Positions 42,518 to 52,157 of a DNA stretch of 64,000 nucleotides are shown piece by piece. The notes beneath the pieces were generated by a model, which was not told where the DNA came from, did no database searches, and saw nothing but the letters and a program-made list of their open reading frames with translations. Location: assembly GCF_001679725.1 (NCBI RefSeq), contig NZ_CP016282.1, positions 2,232,001-2,296,000 of the forward strand, written 5' to 3'. Source of the stretch: Cryobacterium arcticum. GTDB taxonomy: Bacteria > Actinomycetota > Actinomycetes > Actinomycetales > Microbacteriaceae. The stretch's first letter is position 1. The number at the start of each line of letters is the position of its first letter. A program made the position numbers and the translations under genes.

Positions 42518-43141
42518 TCAGAAGCCGAAGTCGCCGCCGAAGTCGCCGCCGCCGAAGTCACCGAAGCCGCCGGAGTCCCCGCCGGCGTCGGAACCCGGGT
42601 CAGCGGATGCGTCGGCACCGGAGTCACCGGATGAGTCCTCGGATCCCGCGTCGGCGGAAGCATCCGCTTCGCCGCCGGCGTCGGGAAGGAAGGTGCTGAC
42701 CAGGGCCGAGCCCACGACGTATCCGGCCACAGTGCCGAGCAGGGAGGCGCCGAGCATGCTGCCGAAGCCCGGGCCCTGGCGGCCGCCGGGCTGGTCGCCG
42801 CCGAAGGCGCGGTCCAGGGTGCCGGGCTGGCGCAGCTCGGCACGGGTGGCGGACTTCGCCAGGGTGGCCGGTTCTGCATTGGCAGGGCGCTCGCCCTCCA
42901 TGGCGTTGTCCGTGAGCTGGCGGAAGAGCAGGTCACGTTGTTCGTCGGTGAGCTTGCTGAACGCCTCGGTGTGCACCTGTTCGATGGTCTCCGGCGGTGC
43001 AGTGCGCAGGAGGTACCGATAGCGTTCCACCGCGATCTCATCCTCGGTGCGGCGAGGTGCTGCCGTGCCGCCCGGGGCTGTGTTGCGCCGGGGCTGTTCG
43101 GGCTCTTCGGGGCGGCCCAAGAGGCGATCGAGGAATCCCAT
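42518..43141 (-). CDS. Hypothetical protein with glycine-rich C-terminus
   Basis: A 207-residue protein. After MGFLDRLLGRPEEPEQP comes a helical domain with RYRYLLRTAPPETIEQVHTEAFSKLTDEQRDLLFRQLTDNAMEGERP, then a hydrophobic Gly/Ala stretch SMLGASLLGTVAGYVVGSALVSTFL (a possible membrane segment or glycine zipper), and a tail of Asp/Ser then Gly/Phe repeats (GGFGDFGGGDFGG). I recognise no named family. AGGAGA lies 6 nt before the ATG, fixing the start. Confidence 0.75.
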   Translation of the reverse strand: MGFLDRLLGRPEEPEQPRRNTAPGGTAAPRRTEDEIAVERYRYLLRTAPPETIEQVHTEAFSKLTDEQRDLLFRQLTDNAMEGERPANAEPATLAKSATRAELRQPGTLDRAFGGDQPGGRQGPGFGSMLGASLLGTVAGYVVGSALVSTFLPDAGGEADASADAGSEDSSGDSGADASADPGSDAGGDSGGFGDFGGGDFGGDFGF

Positions 43142-43172
43142 GTGCGTTCTCCTTCTGTGCGGGTTCCCCAGC

Positions 43173-44201
43173 CTAGGCGTCGGCCGGGTCCGCGGACAGG
43201 ACCGCGGACAGCGACTCCAGCGCATTCACAGGGTCGTCGCCGGCCGGGATCAAGACGACGCTCGTCGCCCCGGCCGCGTGCAGCTCGTCGATCCGGCGGC
43301 GCGCGGCCGCGGGGGTGCCGACGACGGCCAGCTGGTCGACCCAGGAGTCCGGCAGGGCACGGGCGAACTCGCCGCGGCTGGGGCTCGACGCCCGCAGGGC
43401 CGTGAACTCGGCGGCAAAGGGAAGCACCCGGATGTGGGGAGCCCAGTCCGGCTCCCCGATCCACTCGAGTGCCGCCCGCACCGCGTCCCTGGCCCGCCCT
43501 GGGTCTTCGTCGACCGCGGCCATGTTGTAGGCGACCACGTGCCGTGCCGTCGGCGCCGGAGCCGGCGGGCGGATGCCGGGAAAGCCGAAAGCGGACGGCT
43601 CGGCAGTGTGCCCGGCGTCGAGGGCAGCCAGGGCCTCTCCCAGGTATTCGGGGGTGACGGGTTCGGCCAGCACCACTCCGTCGGCGGCCCCGCCCGCCAG
43701 GGCGAGCGACTTGGGTCCGCGCACCCCCGCGAGGACCGGCGGAACGCTCGCCGGCGGCCCGGCCAGGCTCACGGCATCCGCCCGGGTGTAGTGGCCGGAC
43801 TCGGTCACGCTCGCGCCGCGCAGGAGGGCGCGCATCATGTCGAGATTCTCGGCGAGCATGCCCAGGGGGCTCGCCGGCCAGATGCCGGCCTGTTTCATCC
43901 AGCCGGGCATGCCGTGGCCCACGCCCACCCGCAACCGGCCGGGGAAGAGTTCGGCGAGGGTCGAGACCTCCAGGGTCGCGAACACAGGGTTGCGAGCCGC
44001 GGCGGGCATGATACCGATGCCCACGACGATTGTGCTGGTGGCGGCGAGGATCACTGCTGCCTGGGCGATTCCGCCGCGGAAGAAGCAGTCCTCGACGACC
44101 CAGATCTCGTCGAAACCGAGTTCCTCCGCGCGCCGGGCGAAGGGCACGAAACTCGCGGCGGGCAGGTCGCGTGGCTGCATCACGGCAATGGCACCGGACA
44201 T
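43173..44201 (-). CDS. LLM-class flavin-dependent (F420-type) oxidoreductase
   Basis: A 342-residue luciferase-like TIM-barrel enzyme. FVPFARRAEELGFDEIWVVEDCFFRGGIAQAAV, VVGIGIMPAAARNPVFATLEVSTLAELFPGRLRVGVGHGMPGWM and VLAGVRGPKSLALAGGAADGVVLAE are the usual blocks. Members use FMN or F420; the absence of a flavin reductase gene nearby and the actinobacterial setting favour F420, but that is inference. GAGGA precedes the ATG. Confidence 0.88.
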   Translation of the reverse strand: MSGAIAVMQPRDLPAASFVPFARRAEELGFDEIWVVEDCFFRGGIAQAAVILAATSTIVVGIGIMPAAARNPVFATLEVSTLAELFPGRLRVGVGHGMPGWMKQAGIWPASPLGMLAENLDMMRALLRGASVTESGHYTRADAVSLAGPPASVPPVLAGVRGPKSLALAGGAADGVVLAEPVTPEYLGEALAALDAGHTAEPSAFGFPGIRPPAPAPTARHVVAYNMAAVDEDPGRARDAVRAALEWIGEPDWAPHIRVLPFAAEFTALRASSPSRGEFARALPDSWVDQLAVVGTPAAARRRIDELHAAGATSVVLIPAGDDPVNALESLSAVLSADPADA

Positions 44202-44388
44202 GGGTTCCTCATCTCAACCGGGGACGGCGGCGCCCTTGCGGCGCTGCATCACTCACGAATCTATTGTCCGGTCCGGGCGGCACGGGTGATGCACGCCGAA
44301 TCGACGGAAAAAGTTTCTGAGGGCGGGTGAGACGAATCCGCACCTGCCGGACATTCATAGCTAAGGGGATAACCGATTCGGGGGAATT

Positions 44389-44547
44389 ATGCAGCGGTAC
44401 GGCTCGGAAGCCAGGGGAACAGAGCTACTCGGGGGTGCACGGTCCGGCGACGGTCAGTTCGGGGGAACTCAGCCGGATGGGGGACGGGCGTGGTCCGGGG
44501 GGACACGGCCGGGCCGGACCGAGGCGCTGGGCGCGGTGACCCGGTGA
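44389..44547 (+). CDS. Small Gly/Arg-rich ORF coupled to DUF3566 gene (putative)
   Basis: A 52-codon ORF starting MQRYGSEARGTELLGG with GGGGGA 4 nt before its ATG. Its TGA overlaps the GTG of the DUF3566 gene as GTGA. The product is Gly, Arg and Thr-rich with no fold or family that I see. It could be a coupling ORF or the former disordered N-terminus of DUF3566 cut off by a frameshift. Confidence 0.4.
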   Translation: MQRYGSEARGTELLGGARSGDGQFGGTQPDGGRAWSGGTRPGRTEALGAVTR

Positions 44548-44948
44548 CCGACGTGGCCGAGAAGCTCGCGCGCAAGGCGGAGCACGGCACGCCAACGCGT
44601 CAGATGCAGCTGACCCTCGCCCATATCGGGGTGTGGTCCAGCACCAAACTCGCCCTGGTGGTCTCGGTATGCCTGAATCTCGTGACGGTGGCGTTCATCT
44701 TCGGCGTCGCCCAGTTGCTGGGCGACGCCGACGTGGTGAAGACCCTCACCTCTTCGTATGAGGACCTCACGACGAAGACACTCAACCTCAGCGTGATCCT
44801 TGACGGCAACACGGTGGCGGGTTTCGCCGCCGCCGTCGTGGTGCTCAACACTGTGCTGGTGACAGCTTCCGGCGCTATCTACGCGGTCTTGTTCAACCTC
44901 AGCGTGCGCGCCACCGGCGGTACCCTGACCGGGTTCCGCAACCCGTAG
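44544..44948 (+). CDS. DUF3566-type membrane protein
   Basis: A 134-residue protein. TRQMQLTLAHIGVWSSTKLALVVSVCLNLVTVAFIFGVAQLL holds the first helix and VAGFAAAVVVLNTVLVTASGAIYAVLFNLSVRATGG the second; this arrangement and the 'WS..K' start fit DUF3566. That gene usually lies beside gyrA; here gyrA is absent. GTG at 44544 is taken because of the GTGA overlap; GTG at 44490 would add 18 residues. Confidence 0.78.
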   Translation: MTDVAEKLARKAEHGTPTRQMQLTLAHIGVWSSTKLALVVSVCLNLVTVAFIFGVAQLLGDADVVKTLTSSYEDLTTKTLNLSVILDGNTVAGFAAAVVVLNTVLVTASGAIYAVLFNLSVRATGGTLTGFRNP

Positions 44949-45022
44949 CATCCGCCCGTCCGGGGAGGAATGCCCGCGGCCACGATGTCGTTAGACCCAC
45001 AGAGACGATCAGTTCTCGGCGG

Positions 45023-45709
45023 ATGACGCGTGACCAGCACAGAATTGAGACCTGCGTGACCACAGACACAGTGACTACAAACTCAGAAACCGACACCGAC
45101 GGCACAACCGCATCCTCGACGGCCATGACGGACGCGTCACCGGGCACAGCCGACATCGACTGGTTCGCCCTGCAGAAGCAGGCCCATCATGAATTCAGCG
45201 TGCGCGTGGCCGCCATCGACGACTGGAGCGCCCCGACCCCGGACGTCGAATGGAATGTGGGCGACCTTGTACGCCACGTCGTGCAGGAGCAGCAATGGAT
45301 TCCGCCGCTCCTGGCCGGTCTCACCCTCGCCGAGGCCAGGCGTCAGGTCGAACCGCTCGGCGACGACCTGGCCGCGGAGTGGCACACCTACTCGGCACGC
45401 GCCACCCAGGCCTGGCAGGATGCGCCGGCGGACGCCCCGGTGCAGCTCTCCTACGACACCGTCACGGTGCTGGACTACCTGCGCGAGCAGGTGTCCGACG
45501 TGACGATCCACTCCTGGGACCTGGCCAGGGCCACTGACGCCGACGAGGGTCTGGACCACACCCTGGTCGGCGCGGTCTGGACGGTCTTCGAACCGCAGCG
45601 CGACGCCCTGGAAGCCAGCGGCCTGTTCGACTCGCCCGTTCCGATGCCCGAGGACGCACCCCTGCAGTCGCGCCTCCTGGCCCTCACCGGGCGCGACGAC
45701 CGCCGCTGA
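45023..45709 (+). CDS. TIGR03086-type DinB-fold protein (maleylpyruvate isomerase N-terminal-like)
   Basis: A 228-residue protein; the first 40 residues are Thr/Asp-rich and may not all be translated (GTG at 45056 is another start). The rest is a four-helix DinB-fold: VEWNVGDLVRHVVQEQQWIPPLLAG, with a metal-binding-type His, then YLREQVSDVTIHSWDLARATDADEGLDHTLV with the second His. It matches the TIGR03086 family of actinobacterial putative thiol-dependent enzymes; the third His cannot be placed with certainty. Activity unknown. Confidence 0.8.
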   Translation: MTRDQHRIETCVTTDTVTTNSETDTDGTTASSTAMTDASPGTADIDWFALQKQAHHEFSVRVAAIDDWSAPTPDVEWNVGDLVRHVVQEQQWIPPLLAGLTLAEARRQVEPLGDDLAAEWHTYSARATQAWQDAPADAPVQLSYDTVTVLDYLREQVSDVTIHSWDLARATDADEGLDHTLVGAVWTVFEPQRDALEASGLFDSPVPMPEDAPLQSRLLALTGRDDRR

Positions 45710-45734
45710 CGGACACGCCGCGACCGGCGGAGCG

Positions 45735-46844
45735 CTAGCCGATGGAGGTGCCGAAGAGCAGGCCGAGCAGGTAGGTGACGCCGGCGGCCCCGAAGCCGAT
45801 GGCCAGCTGGCGTAGCGCACGCTTGAGCGGCGGACCGCCGGAGAGCAGGCCGACGACGGCCCCTGTGGCCAACAGGGCCAGGCCCACCAGCACGGCAGCG
45901 ACGATGATCGCGGCGATGCCCTGCATCCCGAACAGATACGGCAGCACCGGAAGGAGCGCACCGGAGGCAAAGAAGCAGAAGCTCGACACCGCGGCGCCCA
46001 TGCCCGTGCCGATGGCCTCGTGCTCGTCGATTTCCGGCTCGGTGGCCACCGTGAGCTTGCTCAGGTCGAGCGCGTCTGTGGCGATCGCCACGGTGCGCAA
46101 CACCTCGCGGGCGTGCACCTCGGCCTCCGCCGCGGTCATGCCTTGCGCACGGTAGACGAGGGTGAGCTCGTTCGCGGCCACGTCGAGGTGCGAGAGCACG
46201 CTCCGGGTGGCCGGATTGGGCGTGGACGCGTCCAGGAGCTCGCGTTGGGACCGTACCGAAACATACTCCCCCGCACCCATCGACAGCGCCCCGGCGAGCA
46301 GGCCCGCGATACCGGTGAACAGGATGGTCGCGGCGGGCACACCGGTGGCTCCGATGCCCAGCACGAGGGCCAGGTTGCTCACCAGGCCGTCGTTGACGCC
46401 GAACACGGCGGCCCGGAAAGTGCCGGACAGGCGTTGACGGCCCCGAGCGGCCAGTCCGCGGACGACCTCTTCGTGGATGCGCTCGTCGGCGGCCATGGCG
46501 CTCGTGGCGTCGGCATCCCCGTCGTACGGCGAGCGGGCCTCGGCCCGCTGAGCGAGCGCGAGAACGAAGACCGACCCGAATCGGCGAGCCAGGAGACCGA
46601 GGATGCGGGTGCGCAGCGCACCCTTCTTCGGCGAGCCCACCCGGTCGCCGAGCAGCTGGCGCCAGTGCTCCTCGTGCCGGCCCTCGGCCTCGGCCAGGGC
46701 CAGCAAGATCTCGCGTTCCTCGCCGCTGCGGCGACCGGCAAGGTCGCGGTACACGGCCGCCTCGGCCTGCTCGTCGGCGAGGTACTGACGCCAGCGGCGG
46801 ATGTCGGCGTCGCGCGGCTGGTTGGAATCCGCTACGGCGATCAT
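45735..46844 (-). CDS. VIT1/CCC1-family transporter with N-terminal ferritin-like domain
   Basis: A 369-residue membrane protein. Residues 10-75 form a ferritin/rubrerythrin-like pair of helices (RRWRQYLADEQAEAAVYRDL...ALAEAEGRHEEHWRQLLGD with ExxH). The VIT domain follows: FRAAVFGVNDGLVSNLALVLGIGATG, LAGALSMGAGEYVSVRSQRELL and four more helices to the end. Such proteins move iron or manganese; the ferritin-like domain would sense or bind the metal. The ATG overlaps the upstream stop as ATGA. Confidence 0.9.
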   Translation of the reverse strand: MIAVADSNQPRDADIRRWRQYLADEQAEAAVYRDLAGRRSGEEREILLALAEAEGRHEEHWRQLLGDRVGSPKKGALRTRILGLLARRFGSVFVLALAQRAEARSPYDGDADATSAMAADERIHEEVVRGLAARGRQRLSGTFRAAVFGVNDGLVSNLALVLGIGATGVPAATILFTGIAGLLAGALSMGAGEYVSVRSQRELLDASTPNPATRSVLSHLDVAANELTLVYRAQGMTAAEAEVHAREVLRTVAIATDALDLSKLTVATEPEIDEHEAIGTGMGAAVSSFCFFASGALLPVLPYLFGMQGIAAIIVAAVLVGLALLATGAVVGLLSGGPPLKRALRQLAIGFGAAGVTYLLGLLFGTSIG

Positions 46845-47152
46845 GACTGCGGTGCCAGCTCGAGGGAGCGCTGGGAGACCCGGGCCGATTCGTGCGGGCC
46901 GGAGCCGTCGAGGCCCCAGAACGGTTCCTCGAAGTGCACGACCCAGATGGCTTCTCGACCCACGACGGGGGCGTAGAGGGCCGAGCCGACCAGTTCGCCC
47001 GGCGCGGTGATGACCCCGACCGGGTCCTCGATCATCGAGTCCGGGTAGCGGCTGCGGTCCAGCCGCACCACGACCTGCATGCCGACGCCGAACGCGGCGG
47101 CCGCCCCCGTCGTGTCGGGGGCGTCCACCGGGCGGCGCTTGAAAAGGGCCAT
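46841..47152 (-). CDS. Hypothetical protein between gatB and the VIT transporter (103 aa)
   Basis: A 103-residue protein starting [76 protein letters not shown] suggests a small beta-barrel. No family recognised. It is knit into an operon: its ATG overlaps the gatB stop (TAATG) and its stop overlaps the VIT start (ATGA). Confidence 0.72.
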   Translation of the reverse strand: MALFKRRPVDAPDTTGAAAAFGVGMQVVVRLDRSRYPDSMIEDPVGVITAPGELVGSALYAPVVGREAIWVVHFEEPFWGLDGSGPHESARVSQRSLELAPQS

Positions 47153-48684
47153 TATTCGGCCGGCTCCTGTGCGGACTCGGCCGATGTCGACACGGCTCGT
47201 TCGAGCACGAGTTCGCGCACCCTGGCGGCATCCGCCTGGCCGCGCATGGCCTTCATGACCGCGCCGATGACAGCGCCGGCGGCTTGAACCTTGCCGTCGC
47301 GGATCTTGGCGAGCACGTCGGGCTGCGAGGCGAGCGCCTCGTCGATGGCGATGACGAGGGGTCCGTCATCGCTCACGACGGCGAGTCCCCGGCTGGCGAC
47401 GACCTCGCTGGGCGTGCCCTCCCCCGCGATGACGCCCTCGAGCACCTGGCGCGCCAGGCGGTCGGTGAGGGTGCCGTCGGTGATCAGCTCGATCAGCGCG
47501 GCGACCTGCACGGGAGTGACCAGGCTCTCGGCGGAGACGCCGGCGGCGTTGGCCAGGCGGGCGATCTCGCCGGTCCACCATTTGCGGGCGGCCTGGGCGG
47601 GCGCGCCGGCGGCAATGGTGGCCTCCAGAACGTCGAGGAGGTCGGAGTTGACGACGTCCTGGAACTCGAGGTTCACGAAACCCCAGTCGGCCTGCAGGCG
47701 CTTGCGGCGGGCCGCGGGCGGCTCGGGCAGGGTGGCGCGCAGCTCTTCGACCCAGGCGCGTGACGGGGCGACGGGCACCAGGTCGGGCTCGGGGAAGTAG
47801 CGGTAGTCGTCGGCGTCGCTCTTGGGCCGGCCGGCGGAGGTGACGCCGGTGTCCTCGTGCCAGTGCCGGGTCTCCTGTGTGATCGTGCCGCCAGCGGTGA
47901 GCAGCGCCGCCTGGCGCTGGATCTCGTAACGCACGGCGCGTTCGACGCTGCGCAGCGAGTTGACGTTCTTGGTCTCGGTGCGGGTGCCGAGGATGTTCGA
48001 GCCGCGCGGGCGGAGGGACACGTTCGCGTCGCAGCGCACGTTGCCCTCTTCCATGCGCGCGTTGGAGACGCCGAGCGCCTTGACGATCTCACGGATGGCG
48101 GCGACGTAGGTCTTGCCGATCTCCGGGGCGTCGGCTTCGGCGCCCTCGATCATCTGGGTGACGATCTCCACCAGCGGCACGCCGCCGCGGTTGTAATCCA
48201 CCAGCGAGTAGTCGGCGCCCTGGATGCGTCCGGCCGCGCCGCCCATGTGGGTGAGCTTGCCGGCGTCGTCCTCCATGTGGGCGCGCTCGATGTCGACCGT
48301 GACCTGGCGGCCGCTCTCCAGTTCGATGGTGAGCTGGCCGTTGAACGCGATCGGCTCGTCGTACTGCGAGGTCTGGAAGTTCTTCGCGGTGTCGGGGTAG
48401 AAGTAGTTCTTGCGGGCGAACCGGCTGGTCTCGGCGATCTCGCAGCCGAGCGCCAGCCCCAAGCGGATCGACGATTCGATGGCCTGGCGGTTCACCTGCG
48501 GCAGCCCGCCGGGCAGGCCGAGGCAGGTGGGGCAGGTGTTGGTGTTGGCGCCGGAGCCGAACTCGTTGGCGCAGCCGCAGAACATCTTGGTCTTGGTGTT
48601 GAGTTCGACGTGCACCTCGAAGCCGAGCACCGGCTCGAACAGTTCGAGGGCCTTGTCGTAGTCCATCAATTCGGCTTTCGCCAT
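47152..48684 (-). CDS. gatB: Asp-tRNA(Asn)/Glu-tRNA(Gln) amidotransferase subunit B
   Basis: A 510-residue subunit that phosphorylates the Glu (or Asp) on mischarged tRNA and transamidates it. It has the cradle domain with [16 protein letters not shown]...[17 protein letters not shown] (zinc Cys pairs CGC and CPTC), [18 protein letters not shown], and a C-terminal YqeY-like tail domain. The start at 48684 overlaps the gatA stop (TGATG). Order on this strand is gatC-gatA-gatB. Confidence 0.96.
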   Translation of the reverse strand: MAKAELMDYDKALELFEPVLGFEVHVELNTKTKMFCGCANEFGSGANTNTCPTCLGLPGGLPQVNRQAIESSIRLGLALGCEIAETSRFARKNYFYPDTAKNFQTSQYDEPIAFNGQLTIELESGRQVTVDIERAHMEDDAGKLTHMGGAAGRIQGADYSLVDYNRGGVPLVEIVTQMIEGAEADAPEIGKTYVAAIREIVKALGVSNARMEEGNVRCDANVSLRPRGSNILGTRTETKNVNSLRSVERAVRYEIQRQAALLTAGGTITQETRHWHEDTGVTSAGRPKSDADDYRYFPEPDLVPVAPSRAWVEELRATLPEPPAARRKRLQADWGFVNLEFQDVVNSDLLDVLEATIAAGAPAQAARKWWTGEIARLANAAGVSAESLVTPVQVAALIELITDGTLTDRLARQVLEGVIAGEGTPSEVVASRGLAVVSDDGPLVIAIDEALASQPDVLAKIRDGKVQAAGAVIGAVMKAMRGQADAARVRELVLERAVSTSAESAQEPAE

Positions 48685-50231
48685 CAGACGGCGCCCCCTT
48701 CGGTTGCGAACATTTCGGTGTGGGCCAGCTGGGGCGCCTGGCTGAGCAGGGTGTGCCCCCACTGCGCCTCGAGCAGCTGCTCGACGGCGGCGCCGAACGT
48801 GTACAGGCGGGCATCCGCGCGGGCGGGGGCCATCACCTGCAGGCCGACGGGCAGGCCGTCTTCGGGCGCGAGGCCCATCGGCAGGCTCATGCCGGGGATG
48901 CCGGCGAGGTTGGCCGGGATGGTGGTGATGTCGTTGAGGTACATCGCCATCGGGTCGTCCATCTTCTCGCCGAACTTGAACGCCGTGGTCGGCGCGGTCG
49001 GTGAGACGAGCAGGTCGACCTGGTCGAACGCGGCGGCGAAGTCACGCTGGATGAGCGTGCGCACCTTCTGGGCGCTGCCGTAGTAGGCGTCGTAGTAGCC
49101 GGCGCTGAGAGCGTAGGTGCCCAGGATGATGCGGCGCTTGACCTCGTCGCCGAATCCGGCGTCGCGGGTGGCGGCCATGACGCGCTCGCTGGTGAGCGGG
49201 CCGTCTTCCGGGTTGACGCGGATGCCGAAGCGCACCGAGTCGAAGCGGGCCAGGTTGCTGGACGCCTCGGCCGGCAGGATCAGGTAGTAGGCCGAGACCG
49301 CGTACTCGAAGTTCGGGGCGCTCACCTCGCTGACGATGGCGCCGGCGGCGGAGAGCAGCGCCAGGGTCTCCTCGAAGCGCTGCTTGACCCCGGCCTGGAA
49401 GCCGGCGCCGTTGAGCTCCTTGATCACGCCGACACGCACGCCCTTCAGGGCGCCGTCCTTCAGGCCAGCCTGGGCCGCGGCGGTCATGGACGGCCAGGCA
49501 TCCGTGAGGGAGGTGGAGTCGAGCGGGTCGTGGCCGCCGATCACGTCGTGCAGCAGCGCGGCGTCGAGCACCGTGCGGGTGACGGGGCCGACCTGGTCGA
49601 GCGAGGAGGCCAGAGCGATCGCGCCGTAGCGGGACACCCCGCCATAGGTGGGCTTGACGCCGACGGATCCGGTGACGGCGGCGGGCTGGCGGATGGACCC
49701 GCCGGTGTCGCTGCCGAGTGCGAGGGGCGCCTCGAAGGCGGCGACGGCCGCGGCCGAGCCGCCGCCGGAGCCGCCGGGGATCCGGTCGAGGTCCCAGGGG
49801 TTGTGGGTGGGGCCGTAGGCGGAGTGTTCGGTGGAGGAGCCCATCGCGAACTCGTCCATGTTGGTCTTGCCCAGGGGAATGAGGTCGGCGTCGCGGATGC
49901 GCTTGACGACGGTGGCGTCGTACGGCGGGATCCAGCCTTCGAGGATCTTCGATCCGGCGGTGGAGGGCATGTCGAGGGTGGCGAGCACGTCCTTGATGGC
50001 GATCGGCACGCCGGCCAGGGGCCCGAGCTTCTCGCCGGCCGCACGGCGGGCATCTACCCGGGCGGCGGTGGCCAGGGCAGCGTCGCGGGCCACGTGCAGG
50101 AACGCGTGCACGTCGGGTTCGACGGCGTCGATGTGGTCGAGGTGCGCGCGGGTGACGTCGACGGAACTGACCGAGCCGTCGGCGAGCAGGGCGGCCAGGG
50201 CGGCGGCGGTCTGGTTGATGAGGTTGGTCAC
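48684..50231 (-). CDS. gatA: Asp-tRNA(Asn)/Glu-tRNA(Gln) amidotransferase subunit A
   Basis: A 515-residue amidase-signature enzyme that releases ammonia from glutamine for GatB. The catalytic Lys is in [10 protein letters not shown], the [11 protein letters not shown] loop and [13 protein letters not shown] hold the cis-Ser and nucleophile Ser. The GTG at 50231 follows GAGGAG by about 7 nt. It lies 5 nt after gatC. Confidence 0.96.
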   Translation of the reverse strand: MTNLINQTAAALAALLADGSVSSVDVTRAHLDHIDAVEPDVHAFLHVARDAALATAARVDARRAAGEKLGPLAGVPIAIKDVLATLDMPSTAGSKILEGWIPPYDATVVKRIRDADLIPLGKTNMDEFAMGSSTEHSAYGPTHNPWDLDRIPGGSGGGSAAAVAAFEAPLALGSDTGGSIRQPAAVTGSVGVKPTYGGVSRYGAIALASSLDQVGPVTRTVLDAALLHDVIGGHDPLDSTSLTDAWPSMTAAAQAGLKDGALKGVRVGVIKELNGAGFQAGVKQRFEETLALLSAAGAIVSEVSAPNFEYAVSAYYLILPAEASSNLARFDSVRFGIRVNPEDGPLTSERVMAATRDAGFGDEVKRRIILGTYALSAGYYDAYYGSAQKVRTLIQRDFAAAFDQVDLLVSPTAPTTAFKFGEKMDDPMAMYLNDITTIPANLAGIPGMSLPMGLAPEDGLPVGLQVMAPARADARLYTFGAAVEQLLEAQWGHTLLSQAPQLAHTEMFATEGGAV

Positions 50232-50236
50232 GTGGG

Positions 50237-50533
50237 TTACTCCTCGTCCAGGATGGCGGGCACCCGGAATTTGTCGCCGGCGCGGTCGGGGGCGCCGGAC
50301 AGCGCCTGGTCGACCGTGAGCGAGGGCACCACGACGTCGTCACGGAAGACGTTCGTCAGGGGCATCGGGTGGCTGGTCGCCGGCACGTCGGGGGTGGCGA
50401 CCTGGGCGACCTTGGCGACGGAGTCGACGATCTGACCGAGTTCGATCGTCAGGCGATCGATTTCAGCCGAGCTGAGGTCGATCCGGGCGAGGTTGGCCAG
50501 ATGGGCCACCTGCTCGGCCGTGATTTCAGACAT
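50237..50533 (-). CDS. gatC: Asp-tRNA(Asn)/Glu-tRNA(Gln) amidotransferase subunit C
   Basis: A 98-residue subunit that clamps GatA to GatB. The helix [36 protein letters not shown] and the extended end [37 protein letters not shown] are typical. GGAG precedes the ATG. It leads the gatCAB operon. Confidence 0.95.
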   Translation of the reverse strand: MSEITAEQVAHLANLARIDLSSAEIDRLTIELGQIVDSVAKVAQVATPDVPATSHPMPLTNVFRDDVVVPSLTVDQALSGAPDRAGDKFRVPAILDEE

Positions 50534-50569
50534 GAGACTCCCAAGTAATTCGAAGCAGAAGTCTCAATT

Positions 50570-52072
50570 CTATTCAATGTCGTCGGTGGCCAGTTCCGCG
50601 TTGTCCGTGCCGATCAATGCCATGTTGTGCAGTGACTCGCTGCCGGGGGTGAAATAGTCGTTGTGGCCGAGCGATCCGGCCAGCGTTTTGCCGGTGCGAG
50701 CGTCGGTGCCGCCGCGCACGCCGAGCACCCGGGCGCCGTAGGACGCGGCGCCGGGGTCGCTGCCGAAGAACGCCGAGTTCACGGCCGGGTCCCAGTCGGC
50801 CTTGCCGACGAAGACGTTCTCGCCGGTCACCTTGAGCTTGGCCGCGGACTGGATCGCGCTGCCCGGGGAACCGACCACGACGAGGGCGTCCACCTCGACC
50901 GACCCGTTCGCCAGGGCGAGGAGGGCCACCGTCGACCCGTACGAGTGCGCGAACACGGACACGAACGGCTGATCGCCTCCGCGGGTGGCGCGCACACCGG
51001 CCCAGGAGGTTTCGAGGAAGTTCGCACCGGCCTCGGCCCGGTCGAGGCCGCCGACGGAGAACAGGTCGGGCGCCTCGTAACCGATCCACGCGATCGTGGC
51101 GATCGTGGGTGCGGCGGCCGGGGCGGCGGCCGGCGACACGGATGCGACGGCGGATGCGACGCCGAGGAGCACCGATGCAGTCACGACGGTGGGTGCCGGG
51201 GTGGTGCGCTCGGCAGCGCCGTCGGCCAGCACGGCGGCCTGCTCGCGGTAGAGGTCGTCGGCCACGGTGGTCCAGTTCACGATCTGGGGTTCCACCTGAT
51301 AGTTCATGCCGGGCACGAGGTAGCCGATGTAGTCGGCGGTGTCGGGGTTGCCCAGCGCGATGGCGGCCCGGCCGGATCCCGTGGTGTCGAGCAGGACCAG
51401 GCTGCGCTTGGGCCCGTCCTCGCTGGCGTGCAGTGCCTCGGCCACCTGGTTGAGCATGGCCACCTGGCTGGACAGCCGGCTGCGTTCGGTGGCGGACAGG
51501 ACGCCGTCCAGGGCACGTTCGGCTTCGGCCAGCGAGTCGCGGAGGAAGCTCTCGTTCGCCCGGCTCCGTTGCGCAAGGGGCACGCCGTCGAGGTTCCCGA
51601 CGAGCTGCGGCGTCGCGGCCGTGAGGGTGGCCCGCTGGGTGGAGTCCAGCATGGTCCACCACGCCGTCACGACGGCGGCCTGTGGTGGGGCGGCCAGGAG
51701 CGCGTCGATGTGGGTGGGGAAGTCGGCCGCGAAGGTGGCCAGGTCCGCGAGGGGCAACTGGGACATGCCGACGAGCAGGTTCGGCCCCGTCATCGAGCGC
51801 AGGGTGGTCAGGTCGATATCGACCGACGCGGCGGACTGCACCTCGAGTTGGGCCCATAACGGCGCCGACCCGACATCTCCCTGACGGTCGGAGAGGCGTG
51901 CGGCGACGGCCTCCTGCACACCGAGGTCGGAGGCGCCGAACTCGGACGAACCGAGTGCGGGCGACCCGAGTGCGGAGGCGCCGATCGCGGAGTATTCGGG
52001 CACGGCTGCGGTCCCGCCCACCCCGACCAGGGCGAGCGAGGCAGTCACCAGTGCAGCGGCCTCGAACAGCAC
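50570..52072 (-). CDS. DUF1023-type alpha/beta hydrolase, probably exported
   Basis: A 500-residue protein. The N-terminus has a hydrophobic segment (LFEAAALVTASLALVGVGG), then five GSALG-like pentapeptides coded by 15-bp repeats. The catalytic domain holds PSLVLLDTTGSGRAAIALG, then VSVFAHSYGSTVALLAL with nucleophile Ser in AHSYGS and VVVGSPGSAI; this matches DUF1023, an actinobacterial hydrolase group of unknown substrate. The GTG start has only a distant GGGAGGGG. Confidence 0.85.
   Translation of the reverse strand: MLFEAAALVTASLALVGVGGTAAVPEYSAIGASALGSPALGSSEFGASDLGVQEAVAARLSDRQGDVGSAPLWAQLEVQSAASVDIDLTTLRSMTGPNLLVGMSQLPLADLATFAADFPTHIDALLAAPPQAAVVTAWWTMLDSTQRATLTAATPQLVGNLDGVPLAQRSRANESFLRDSLAEAERALDGVLSATERSRLSSQVAMLNQVAEALHASEDGPKRSLVLLDTTGSGRAAIALGNPDTADYIGYLVPGMNYQVEPQIVNWTTVADDLYREQAAVLADGAAERTTPAPTVVTASVLLGVASAVASVSPAAAPAAAPTIATIAWIGYEAPDLFSVGGLDRAEAGANFLETSWAGVRATRGGDQPFVSVFAHSYGSTVALLALANGSVEVDALVVVGSPGSAIQSAAKLKVTGENVFVGKADWDPAVNSAFFGSDPGAASYGARVLGVRGGTDARTGKTLAGSLGHNDYFTPGSESLHNMALIGTDNAELATDDIE
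51929..51988 (-). repeat. In-frame 15-bp repeats near the DUF1023 hydrolase N-terminus
   Basis: Four diverged 15-bp units run from 51929 (GGAGGCGCCGAACTC) through 51974 (GGAGGCGCCGATCGC); they encode GAS(A/D)L-like pentapeptides. Confidence 0.75.
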
Positions 52073-52157
52073 GACGTGTCCCGTCCCCTCCCGAACGATT
52101 AGTAGCGAACAGACCCAGCGTCACTGGCGAGTCTCGCGATCTCAGCCTAGCGAGTGG

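Noticed and set aside
47152..47231. Long frames joining the VIT transporter to upstream sequence (45735-47231)
   Set aside because: The upstream part overlaps the 103-residue gene in another frame; MIAVADS at 46844 with the ATGA overlap is the natural start.
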